DNA from: Pseudomonadales bacterium
GTDB taxonomy: Bacteria; Pseudomonadota; Gammaproteobacteria; Pseudomonadales; Azotimanducaceae
DNA: 20,776 bases
Direction: 5' to 3'
Assembly (NCBI GenBank): GCA_022448765.1
Contig: JAKUTI010000004.1
Location: 11,811-32,586 of the forward strand
The notes beneath the pieces were generated by a model. It searched no databases, had not been told where the DNA came from, and saw nothing but the letters and a program-made list of their open reading frames with translations. Position numbers and translations under genes: made by a program. Positions 1 through 6,636 of this stretch are shown here, one piece after another (position 1 is the stretch's first letter; each line of letters opens with the position of its first letter).

Positions 1-1299
1 GAGAGAGTGCGCTTCCTGCAGTGAGCCCCCCCCGTTACTCCTCAAATCAACCACCAGCCCATCCACACCCTCTGCTTTCAACTCCTCGATGAGTTTCCGC
101 ACGTCACGCGTTGTGCTCCTGAAGTTCTTTTCGCCGCGTCGCACCGCATTAAAGTCGACATAGAATGTTGGGATCTCGAGTACGCCAATCCGCACGTCTC
201 CGAACTCGCTCTCAAGCTTAAAGACCCTTTTCTGTGCAGCTTGTTCTTCTAGTTTGACGGTGTCCCGCTTTATTTGAATCACCCGACCGGATTCTTCATC
301 ACCGGAGGTATCAATTAGTCCGAGCCGGACGATCGTGCCTTTGGGACCTCGAATCAATTCAACGACATCGTCAAGGCGCCATCCCACCACGTCGATCAAT
401 TTACCGCGCTCGCCCTGGCCAACAGACACGATTCGGTCCGAAGGCCTTAGTTCGCCCGCTTTATCTGCAGGTCCAGCAGTCACCAGACGTACCACCGAGG
501 TGTAGTCGTCCTCCGTGCGCAACACCGCGCCAATACCCTGCAACGAGAGCGACATGCTCATGTTGAAATTCTCGGACGAGCGAGGCGAAAGATATTGCGT
601 GTGCGGATCGTATGTCGACGCGAACGCGTTAATGTAGAGTTGAAACGCGTCTTCGGGTCGAGTTTGCTGGGCCTGTTTCAACCGATTTCGATAGCGTTTA
701 AGTAATACATCCTGAATGTCATCAAGATCTCTCTCGTTAAGTTTCATGCCGAGGATTGATGCTTTCAGACGCCGCTCCCACAGCGCGTCACTCGCGGCCT
801 CGTTCTCGGGCCACGGAGCAGTATCACGGTCTAACTGAAGCTGATCCTCAGATTCGAAACTGAATTTCTCCACTCCCGCTTCAAGCCGAACAACAAGGGA
901 ATCAAGCCGATCCAGAAGACGGCCTCGAAACGTATTGTAAATAGCGAACGCGGGTTTCAAGTCGCCATGCTTCAACGCCTCATCGAGCTGATACCGATAC
1001 TGGTTCAGCGCATCAAGGTCGGTTTTGAGTAAGTACGCATGCCCAGGATCCAATGTATTAACGTACTTATCGAATATTTCGCTTGATGCTGCGTCGTCCA
1101 GTGGCTTTTTTACAAAGTGGTTGTGTCGAATTTGATCGACAATGGTAAGACTGGTACGCGGATGGATGGCGAGCGGTTCGAGATTTGGAACGCGATCGTC
1201 ATTGAATGCGCCGTTCTGGTTTTCTGCGCAAACGATAAACGAAGCGACGAGCACGCCGAGCGCGAGCGGATTGACGGCGTGTTTTATCCGATTGCCCAT
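1..1299 (-). CDS. prc: Tail-specific (C-terminal processing) protease Prc, family S41, partial
   Basis: Periplasmic serine protease that degrades proteins with exposed hydrophobic C-termini and trims envelope substrates. The frame is open from an ATG at 1299 down to base 1, giving 433 residues of a protein usually near 680-720, so the C-terminal third is outside the window. Residues 1-30 look like a signal peptide (Lys/Arg start, then LALGVLVASFIVCA). The long N-terminal helical region follows, with YLLKTDLDALNQYR resembling the family. A PDZ domain begins near residue 254 (QGIGAVLRTEDD). The protease core shows GVLEIPTFYVDF and then VDGLVVDLRSNGGGS near residue 415, both Prc hallmarks. The catalytic Ser-Lys dyad lies beyond the edge. 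An in-frame TAA lies just upstream of the chosen start, and AAGGGA sits 11 nt before it. It is transcribed away from the FKBP gene. Confidence 0.95.
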   Translation of the reverse strand, partial: MGNRIKHAVNPLALGVLVASFIVCAENQNGAFNDDRVPNLEPLAIHPRTSLTIVDQIRHNHFVKKPLDDAASSEIFDKYVNTLDPGHAYLLKTDLDALNQYRYQLDEALKHGDLKPAFAIYNTFRGRLLDRLDSLVVRLEAGVEKFSFESEDQLQLDRDTAPWPENEAASDALWERRLKASILGMKLNERDLDDIQDVLLKRYRNRLKQAQQTRPEDAFQLYINAFASTYDPHTQYLSPRSSENFNMSMSLSLQGIGAVLRTEDDYTSVVRLVTAGPADKAGELRPSDRIVSVGQGERGKLIDVVGWRLDDVVELIRGPKGTIVRLGLIDTSGDEESGRVIQIKRDTVKLEEQAAQKRVFKLESEFGDVRIGVLEIPTFYVDFNAVRRGEKNFRSTTRDVRKLIEELKAEGVDGLVVDLRSNGGGSLQEAHSL

Positions 1300-1518
1300 A
1301 CTGCATTCAGTCCCTTATGACACCAGTCCGGGTTGATCGCTCGTTTCGCACCAAGCTAACGGCCTAGACTCTTTGCCCCCAACGGGCGGCCTCGCACGAG
1401 TGTCGCACGCATCGACCAGAATGTAACCCTGCCGCCGATCCCACGAATCGTGCGAGCAGCAATGGCACATTTCAACGCGGCACGGAATAATGCTGTCTCG
1501 TTAGAACGAGGCGCACCG
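1300..1518. other. Divergent intergenic region between prc and the FKBP gene
   Basis: About 220 bases separate the start of prc (leftward) from the preferred start of the FKBP gene (rightward), so promoters for both should lie here. I could not pick out a convincing -35/-10 pair. The sequence AATAAT near 1487 is a possible -10 element for the rightward gene, but no good -35 stands 17 nt upstream of it. An 8-base inverted repeat, CTCGCACG at 1391-1398 and CGTGCGAG at 1449-1456, is present, but its arms are 50 bases apart and may be chance. Confidence 0.4.
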
Positions 1519-2049
1519 ATGCAAACAACATACCAAAGCGGTCGAAAAGCTTATGCGCTTTCTCGTTTAATATCGGTCACGTTCCTGTGGGCGTGCTCAC
1601 CCAGCGTTAGTTCTGAAACAAGCGCTCGCCCGGACGATCAATCAACCCAGCAGATGTCCAAGACCATGTCGGGAGAATCGTTTCTCGCGAATAACCGGAC
1701 ACGTCAGGGTGTCGTGACGACCAACTCTGGGCTCCAATACAAAGTTCTCGTGCAAGGCGCCGGCGCTCGTCCAGGACCACGCGATTCGGTTAGCACTCAC
1801 TACGTGGGAACATTGATCGACGGTACGGTTTTCGATAGCTCTCGAGCCCGAGGCTCGGCCGCACAATTTCCCGTTAACGGCGTTATTCGGGGCTGGACGG
1901 AGGCACTTCAATTAATGCCCGTAGGGTCGAAATGGATGCTCTACGTGCCACCCAATTTAGCCTACGGCTCGCGGGGTGTCGGAACGATCATTGGACCCGA
2001 CGAGACGCTGGTGTTTGAGGTTGAATTGCTCGGTATCGTTGGACGTTAG
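1519..2049 (+). CDS. FKBP-type peptidyl-prolyl cis-trans isomerase, probable lipoprotein
   Basis: Catalyses cis-trans isomerisation of Xaa-Pro bonds, here most likely in the periplasm as a folding helper. I chose ATG 1519 over an in-frame ATG at 1450 because ACGAGG lies just upstream and the protein then opens with a basic N-terminus and hydrophobic stretch ending LWAC (Cys26), a possible lipobox, though Trp is unusual there. The product is 176 residues. Residues of about 50-70 (FLANNRTRQGVVT) match only the last helix of the FKBP_N dimerisation domain of Mip/FklB proteins; the rest of that domain is absent. The FKBP domain (about 70-175) shows HYVGTLIDGTVFDSS, FPVNGVIRGWTEAL with the conserved Trp, and PPNLAYGSRG, so the active-site residues look intact. 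It is a short, Mip-like enzyme. The family call is firm; membrane anchoring is inferred. Confidence 0.92.
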   Translation: MQTTYQSGRKAYALSRLISVTFLWACSPSVSSETSARPDDQSTQQMSKTMSGESFLANNRTRQGVVTTNSGLQYKVLVQGAGARPGPRDSVSTHYVGTLIDGTVFDSSRARGSAAQFPVNGVIRGWTEALQLMPVGSKWMLYVPPNLAYGSRGVGTIIGPDETLVFEVELLGIVGR

Positions 2050-2143
2050 GTCCAACATCTGCGTCGAGCCTCACGTTCGACCCAGGCAGGTAATCGGAGC
2101 ACCACGGCGTCGTGCGAGTTGTCCTCGAACCCAGGACGGCGCG

Positions 2144-2296
2144 ATGACGGCAGCTATCGTCTCGATGCATCGGCGAGATTTCCAAGTGATCGCAACCGAT
2201 GACCCCAACACAGCCTCTTGTTTAGCCCTCGATCTGCGGTGTGAAGCGCTTGTCGCGGAGCATCGTGCAGATTCCTTCGATGTCGTTATTTCATGA
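2144..2296 (+). CDS. Small ORF of unknown function (50 aa), coupled to the next gene
   Basis: I do not recognise this product. The case for it being real is positional. ATG 2144 has AGGA at 2133-2136 with 7 nt spacing, and its TGA overlaps the ATG of the next small gene as ATGA (2293-2296), the usual sign of translational coupling. The protein is soluble-looking and contains RRDFQVIATDD and a slightly acidic C-terminal part (EHRADSFDVVIS). An in-frame ATG at 1976 would overlap the FKBP gene and add an Arg- and Cys-rich stretch typical of a shadow frame, so I reject that longer form. It could still be a chance ORF in a leader region. Confidence 0.33.
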   Translation: MTAAIVSMHRRDFQVIATDDPNTASCLALDLRCEALVAEHRADSFDVVIS

Positions 2297-2550
2297 AGCG
2301 AAGTGTCACCCGAACCGCGCTCCTCGGCTGCATCACCACGGTCGTTGCTATCGCTTGGCTGGCCAATGAATTTGAGCTCGACTTTGATCGACTCATCGAT
2401 TTCTTATTATCCAGCACCCTCATCGTGATCGGATGCATGTTGTTAGCCGGCCTGGTCGTGGCCTCAACGCGGGTTATTAGGTGGATATTCAGAAGCGCGC
2501 ACGATAATCAGGGAAGATCTGTGAAGAATCGAGACAACCTCGGCAAGTAG
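2293..2550 (+). CDS. Small two-helix inner-membrane protein, unknown function
   Basis: The product is 85 residues, with no catalytic motif. It begins with a basic segment (MKRSVTRTA), followed by a hydrophobic helix at about residues 8-24, an acidic amphipathic linker (NEFELDFDRLIDFL), a second strong hydrophobic helix at about 37-60, and a positively charged, hydrophilic tail. By the positive-inside rule both termini would face the cytoplasm with the acidic loop outside. Its start overlaps the stop of the preceding 50-residue ORF. Its last 43 bases overlap the 3' end of lepB on the opposite strand. The two-helix pattern makes it a believable gene, but I cannot name the family. Confidence 0.6.
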   Translation: MKRSVTRTALLGCITTVVAIAWLANEFELDFDRLIDFLLSSTLIVIGCMLLAGLVVASTRVIRWIFRSAHDNQGRSVKNRDNLGK

Positions 2551-3194
2551 TAATTGTCGAGATCCACCGAAAATGCAACGGCGTGTGCTCGACCCATGAT
2601 CCGGTCCCGGGTAACCAGTCCGATCCTCCTTGAATCGCTACTGTTGTCACGATTGTCGCCCAGCATCATGTAGTACCCAGCGGGAATTGGTTGCGGCGGA
2701 AACGTTGAATAGGTCCCGGTAGCGCGACGGCTCACCATAATCACACGGGAGTGGCCCAAGACGGTCTCCCGAAAAAAACGGTAGGCGCTGGCATTCGGGA
2801 CCGGTAGCTCAGCAATCTCATCGGCCCGAAGGGGGTCGTAACTGGCCTTTTCCCCGTTGACAAAAAGCTGGTTTCGGCGCAGCTCAACCACGTCGCCGGG
2901 AATCCCAATCACACGTTTAACAAAAAGGCGCTCGTCCATGGGATTATCAAACGTAACGACATCGCCACGCTTTGGCTCCCCCCACCGAAACATTCGAGTC
3001 CATGTGAAAGGGACCGCCAGATCGTATGCGAGTTTATCGACAACGATTCTATCTCCCGGCAGGATGGAGGGCTTCATGCTTCCTGACGGCACCTGATTCC
3101 AATCAGCTATGGCTGATCGAAAAATGAGCATGACGACCACGAAAACGACGAAGCTCCGCCACTCGCTCCAGAGTTTATTGAAACGGGCGTTCAC
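2508..3194 (-). CDS. lepB: Signal peptidase I
   Basis: Membrane-bound serine protease that removes signal peptides from exported proteins on the periplasmic face. The 228-residue protein has one clear membrane helix (about residues 14-30). The catalytic Ser39 is in PSGSMKPSI, the general-base Lys93 is in LFVKRVIGIPGD, and the conserved box GDNRDNSSDSR lies near residue 175, so the Ser-Lys dyad is complete. E. coli LepB has two N-terminal helices and about 324 residues; this is a shorter, single-helix form. The start is a GTG at 3194 with only a weak GGCGG-type ribosome site, and no ATG is suitable before residue 22. It follows the DUF1244 gene by 71 bases on the same strand and may be cotranscribed with it. 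The usual lepA and rnc neighbours are absent. Confidence 0.94.
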   Translation of the reverse strand: MNARFNKLWSEWRSFVVFVVVMLIFRSAIADWNQVPSGSMKPSILPGDRIVVDKLAYDLAVPFTWTRMFRWGEPKRGDVVTFDNPMDERLFVKRVIGIPGDVVELRRNQLFVNGEKASYDPLRADEIAELPVPNASAYRFFRETVLGHSRVIMVSRRATGTYSTFPPQPIPAGYYMMLGDNRDNSSDSRRIGLVTRDRIMGRAHAVAFSVDLDNYYLPRLSRFFTDLP

Positions 3195-3265
3195 CGCGTA
3201 AAGGCCGCCGTCTGGATATTCAATTTAGCCACCCGCACATTCTTGATTGGTCAGACCAATCCCTC

Positions 3266-3571
3266 TCACGATTGTTGTTTTTCCTCTTCGAATTGCGCCA
3301 TTTGCTGCGGATTCGCGTCCGTTTGATATTGCTTTTTCCAATCTGAGTAGGCCATACCGTAAACGATCTCACGAGCGGATTCGTAGTCAACGTCGATGCC
3401 ACGTTCGTCCGCCGCAGCCACATACCATTTGGATAAACAGTTGCGACAAAACCCCGCGAGATTCATGAGATCGATATTCTGTACGTCCGTTCTTTCATCC
3501 ATATGCGCGAGTAGGCGGCGGAACACTGCTGCTTCCAGCGCTTCTTCTGAATTGCTTTTATCTGTACCCAT
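3266..3571 (-). CDS. DUF1244 family protein
   Basis: A small, mostly helical cytosolic protein of 101 residues, of a family with no established function. The diagnostic segment is residues 29-50, containing DVQNIDLMNLAGF followed by CRNCLSKWY, with the Cys42-x2-Cys45 pair, and then AREIVYGMAYSDWKKQYQ. The C-terminus is Gln/Glu-rich (FEEEKQQS). I start it at ATG 3571 because AGGAG (3579-3583) is placed 7 nt before it; an upstream in-frame ATG at 3598 would put that site inside the coding region. Same strand as lepB, which starts 71 bases downstream. The CxxC pair could bind a metal or act in redox, but that is a guess from the residues alone. Confidence 0.9.
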   Translation of the reverse strand: MGTDKSNSEEALEAAVFRRLLAHMDERTDVQNIDLMNLAGFCRNCLSKWYVAAADERGIDVDYESAREIVYGMAYSDWKKQYQTDANPQQMAQFEEEKQQS

Positions 3572-3778
3572 TTCGTTACTCCTATCGCCGATCGGCATAG
3601 TAACTTAACTATCCTTCGACACCGCCCGCGGTTATCAACGAAGTGTCGAACGGCAGCGCCATCAAGCCGCCGCGATCGCGACAGCGTAGCTGCGAGTGGC
3701 TTGACGTAAATTGCACGAGCCCCCGTTTAGTTCGATCGGACCCGCTCAATCATCGACCGAACCAAGACAATTCAGCGA
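3572..3778. other. Intergenic region between yaaA and the DUF1244 gene, with an inverted repeat
   Basis: About 200 bases with no gene seen; it should hold the leftward promoter of the DUF1244-lepB pair and the 3' end of the yaaA message. On the minus strand TTGATA (3633-3638) and GATAGT (3608-3613) could be -35 and -10 elements, but their 19-base spacing is long. An 8-base perfect inverted repeat, TTCGACAC (3615-3622) and GTGTCGAA (3643-3650), brackets this putative promoter with a 20-base interval. A 10-base palindrome GCCGATCGGC (3587-3596) lies just upstream of the ribosome site. Either could be an operator or a hairpin. Confidence 0.35.
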
Positions 3779-4555
3779 TTATTTTGAAGCTGGGGTGTCA
3801 CGGAGGAACACCGGGGTGTCGTCTCCACTCTCGGCTTCGCTATAGCGATAGCCATCGACAGCGAACGCTCTTATGCCTTTGACTGTTTCGACTTTTTGCT
3901 GAACAAGGTAACGGGCCATGAGTCCCCGCGCTCTTTTTCCATAATAGCTAAGGAACTTGTATTGACCGTTGTGGAGATCTTTAAACACTGGCGTGACAAT
4001 TCGCGCGTCGATGCTCTTGCTGTCCAACGCATCGAAATACTCGTTCGACGCCAAGTTGACCAACATTCTGCTGCGATGACCCTTGAGGTCTTCGTTGATC
4101 GCGTTCGTAATCGAGCCACCCCAGAATTCATATAGGTTCCCGGAGCCGTTCATTTTAAGTCGGGTCCCCATCTCGAGGCGATATGGATGGATCGTATCGA
4201 GAGGCCGCAAAAGGCCATAAAGTCCAGAGAGAATCCTTAGACGGCGCTGAGCGGACGTCAGTTCCCTTGCTCCGAATGTCCACGCTTCAAGGCCCATATA
4301 GACGTCACCTTTGAAGGCCAAAATCGCCTGCTTGTGAGGCGAGGATTCGCTGTCCCAGTTCCCAAATCGATCGGCATTCAGTTCACCGAGCTTAACGCTG
4401 ATACCCATCAGGCTCGAAAGGTCGGCCGGGGAAAACGATTGCAGGTGGGTGGCTAGTTCATTGGCTTTCGTCACAAACCGCGGCTCGGATCTTTTTCGCG
4501 ATTGCTTCGCATCGTCAAAATCAAGGGTTTTTGCGGGAGATAGGACAGCCAGCAC
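3779..4555 (-). CDS. yaaA: Peroxide stress resistance protein YaaA (DUF328/UPF0246)
   Basis: Cytosolic protein that in E. coli is induced by hydrogen peroxide and limits free iron and oxidative damage; it also binds DNA with a helix-hairpin-helix-like fold. The 258-residue length equals that of E. coli YaaA. Family motifs seen are LSPAKTLDFD at the N-terminus, KGDVYMGLEAWTF near residue 80, LRILSGLYGLLRPLD near 107, YRLEMGTRL near 124, LVNLASNEYF near 166, and YGKRARGLMARY near 205. The start is a GTG at 4555 with GAGG about 7 nt before it. It is divergent from bolA across a 131-base gap. The sequence shows no clear OxyR site. Confidence 0.95.
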   Translation of the reverse strand: MLAVLSPAKTLDFDDAKQSRKRSEPRFVTKANELATHLQSFSPADLSSLMGISVKLGELNADRFGNWDSESSPHKQAILAFKGDVYMGLEAWTFGARELTSAQRRLRILSGLYGLLRPLDTIHPYRLEMGTRLKMNGSGNLYEFWGGSITNAINEDLKGHRSRMLVNLASNEYFDALDSKSIDARIVTPVFKDLHNGQYKFLSYYGKRARGLMARYLVQQKVETVKGIRAFAVDGYRYSEAESGDDTPVFLRDTPASK

Positions 4556-4686
4556 GATTTTTCCTCGGTCGAAACAATGGTTCAGAGAACGTCATTTTAA
4601 TGAGGGTGCTGCATAGATGCTATGCGCGGTAAAATCGAGGCACGCGCGACCAAAAACGGCTCGCTACGTCTAACGGAGTCTCGGAT
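4556..4686. promoter_or_regulatory. Divergent yaaA / bolA promoter region with a 15-base palindrome
   Basis: Promoters for both stress genes must lie in these 131 bases. TTTAAT at 4596-4601 (plus strand) and the overlapping TAAAAT on the minus strand are possible -10 elements for bolA and yaaA, but neither has a good -35. GCATAG-ATG-CTATGC at 4611-4625 is a perfect dyad with 6-base arms, well placed for a repressor or activator site. It does not match the OxyR spacing (ATAG and CTAT 7 bases apart). The bolA ribosome site GGAG is at 4675-4678. Confidence 0.4.
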
Positions 4687-4995
4687 GTGAACGTACAACA
4701 GGAAATTGAACACAAGTTGAACGTACTCGATCCGTTGCATCTTGAGGTCGTCAACGAAAGCGACAATCACAACGTGCCGGAGGGATCCCAGTCCCATTTT
4801 AAGGTCGTCATTGTGACCGAAGAATTTAAGGAAGCTGGGCGTGTAGCTCGGCATCGGATAATCAACCGGTTACTCGAAGACGAGTTACGTGGACCGGTCC
4901 ACGCCTTGGCGATTCACGCATACACCCGCGAGGACTGGGAAAAACGATTCGGGCAGGCCCCAATGTCACCGCCTTGCTTAGGCGGCGACAGCTGA
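4687..4995 (+). CDS. bolA: BolA family protein
   Basis: BolA proteins are small regulators that pair with monothiol glutaredoxins through a shared [2Fe-2S] cluster; BolA itself also acts as a morphogene and transcription factor in stationary phase and stress. The 102-residue product aligns closely by eye with E. coli BolA: EIEHKL at the start, LEVVNESDNHNVPEGSQSHF, KVVIVTEEF, RVARHRIINRLL, VHALAIHAYTREDWEK, and the C-terminal SPPCLGG. The invariant His of the RHR segment is present. The start is a GTG at 4687 with GGAG 8 nt upstream. An out-of-frame ATG at 4685 overlaps it and runs straight into TGA (ATGTGA). trhO begins 13 bases after the stop, so the two are probably one operon. Confidence 0.95.
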   Translation: MNVQQEIEHKLNVLDPLHLEVVNESDNHNVPEGSQSHFKVVIVTEEFKEAGRVARHRIINRLLEDELRGPVHALAIHAYTREDWEKRFGQAPMSPPCLGGDS

Positions 4996-5008
4996 AAATT
5001 TGATCGGA

Positions 5009-5974
5009 ATGGCGAGCGTCGTCACCTTTTATCGTTTTGTCGTTATCCCCGAACCCGATGCGCTGCGTCTGACACTCACCTCCCTGTGTGAACAATACGG
5101 GCTTGTCGGGACTGCTTTGATTGCGTCCGAGGGCCTCAACGCGACTTTAGCAGCGACTGCCCGGAGCGATCTCGAGGCGTTTATCGTTGAATTAGGCGAG
5201 GATGTTCGATTCAAAGACCTGAACTGCAAATGGTCATCGTCAGCTGGTGATAACGCGGTGTTCGATCGTCTCAGAGTTCGAACTCGACCGGAAATCGTAA
5301 GTTTCGGCAAGGAATATCAACCGTCACGCGCACCAGGCCCACGCATCGGGCCGGACGAATGGAACGCCGTAATTGAGTCGCGCGACGTCACTGTCATCGA
5401 CACTCGCAACAAGTACGAGACCGAGATAGGAAGATTCCCTAACGCAATATCCCCAGGCACCGAATCGTTTCGAGATTTTCCCGAATTCGTCGATCGCGAA
5501 CTCGACCCCTCAACCCACTCCAAGCTAGCACTCTATTGCACAGGTGGAATTCGCTGCGAAAAAGCATTCCAGTACCTCAACGAACGAGGATTCGAACAGA
5601 TCTATCAGTTAGATGGCGGGATTCTGAGCTACTTGGCCAACGTTGATGCGGCCCATAATCGTTGGTCTGGCGAGTGTTTTGTCTTCGATCAGCGAGTCGC
5701 CCTCGACAGCCGTCTTCGTCAGGGATCGTACGATCAATGCCACGCGTGCCGTCGGCCTATCTCAGCCAGTGATAAACGCTCAGAACATTATCGTTTCGGT
5801 ATCAGCTGTGCCCGTTGCATCGACGAAACCAGTCCCGAGCAGAAGGAGGGGTTTCGTGAACGCGAACGCCAAGAAAAGCTCGCCCGTATACAGGGTCGTC
5901 GTCACGTCGGAGCCCGCCAGCAGGTTGCGACAAAGCTTCTTTCGGATTCATCGGGGCGGACGTCAAAACATTGA
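5009..5974 (+). CDS. trhO: tRNA uridine(34) hydroxylase TrhO (rhodanese-like, YceA)
   Basis: Uses oxygen to hydroxylate wobble uridine 34 to 5-hydroxyuridine, the first step to the cmo5U/mcmo5U modifications. The product is 321 residues from ATG 5009. An in-frame TTG at 5000 is a possible alternative, and neither start has a strong ribosome site, which fits coupling to bolA just upstream. The N-terminal acylphosphatase-like domain shows TALIASEGLNAT and FKDLNCKWS. The rhodanese domain has DTRNKYETEIGRF and the catalytic loop YCTGGIRCEKA, followed by QLDGGILSYL. Two CxxC pairs, QCHACRRPIS and CARC, near the C-terminus are usual for the family and may bind zinc. It ends 29 bases before the tail of the opposing tesA gene. 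Confidence 0.95.
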   Translation: MASVVTFYRFVVIPEPDALRLTLTSLCEQYGLVGTALIASEGLNATLAATARSDLEAFIVELGEDVRFKDLNCKWSSSAGDNAVFDRLRVRTRPEIVSFGKEYQPSRAPGPRIGPDEWNAVIESRDVTVIDTRNKYETEIGRFPNAISPGTESFRDFPEFVDRELDPSTHSKLALYCTGGIRCEKAFQYLNERGFEQIYQLDGGILSYLANVDAAHNRWSGECFVFDQRVALDSRLRQGSYDQCHACRRPISASDKRSEHYRFGISCARCIDETSPEQKEGFRERERQEKLARIQGRRHVGARQQVATKLLSDSSGRTSKH

Positions 5975-6003
5975 TCTTTTTCGATAATGCCACGGCCTAC
6001 CGA

Positions 6004-6636
6004 CTAGCCATTTGAACGATCATTCAGTACCCGCTCGAGCACAGGCCATACGTTGTCCAGCAGCTTTGACTGCGCCTTGGCATTGGGATGAATGCCGTCC
6101 GCCTGCATCAACTCATCCACGGTCGCAATACCATCTGGAAAGGGGACTAGCCGACTGCCTGTGTCCGATGAGGTCTCGACGAATACCGCTCGAAACGCGT
6201 CGGTGTATCTGGGACCGTAATTGGCGGGAATGGCCATGCCGAGAATAATCACCTCAGCGCCCTGGTCCCGGGCAAGCTTAGCCATAACTTCCATGTTTTC
6301 TCGAATAATTTCGATGGGGTATCCACGTAATCCATCGTTGCCGCCTAGCTCCAGGATCACAACGTCCGGTTTGTGAGTTTCGAGAATCGGCGACATTCGG
6401 TCCTTCCCTCCCGCCGTCGTCTCACCGCTGAGGCTAGCGTTGACAACATTTGCTGCAATCGAGTAATCGCGAAGGCGTTGATCCATCAGTGCGACCCAGC
6501 CTTGCTCTCGTTGAATCCCGTATGCGGCGCTGATACTGTCGCCCATCACGACAACCGTTAGTGGCCTTTCACTCGCAGCGCTCACGGTCGATATGAATGA
6601 CACGAACGCTAGAAGCACCAAGGTCCGAAGTGACAT
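6004..6636 (-). CDS. tesA: SGNH/GDSL esterase (TesA-like arylesterase / acyl-CoA thioesterase I)
   Basis: Periplasmic serine hydrolase that cleaves acyl thioesters, lysophospholipids and aryl esters. The product is 210 residues from ATG 6636, opening with a signal peptide of about 21 residues (MSLRTLVLLAFVSF, then STVSAA). All four catalytic blocks are visible: MGDSISAAYG with nucleophile Ser34, SGETTAGG with the oxyanion Gly, ELGGNDGLRG with Asn near 100, and DGIHPN with Asp and His near 180-183. The frame stays open upstream to 6828, but that extension is antisense to ybbA and would bury the signal peptide. Its ATG interlocks with that of the divergent ybbA. TesA next to YbbA-YbbP is a widely conserved arrangement in gammaproteobacteria. 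Confidence 0.94.
   Translation of the reverse strand: MSLRTLVLLAFVSFISTVSAASERPLTVVVMGDSISAAYGIQREQGWVALMDQRLRDYSIAANVVNASLSGETTAGGKDRMSPILETHKPDVVILELGGNDGLRGYPIEIIRENMEVMAKLARDQGAEVIILGMAIPANYGPRYTDAFRAVFVETSSDTGSRLVPFPDGIATVDELMQADGIHPNAKAQSKLLDNVWPVLERVLNDRSNG

Noticed and set aside
1391..1456. Inverted repeat CTCGCACG / CGTGCGAG between prc and the FKBP gene as a regulatory element.
   Set aside because: The 50-base separation and GC-rich background make chance likely, and no promoter is positioned by it.
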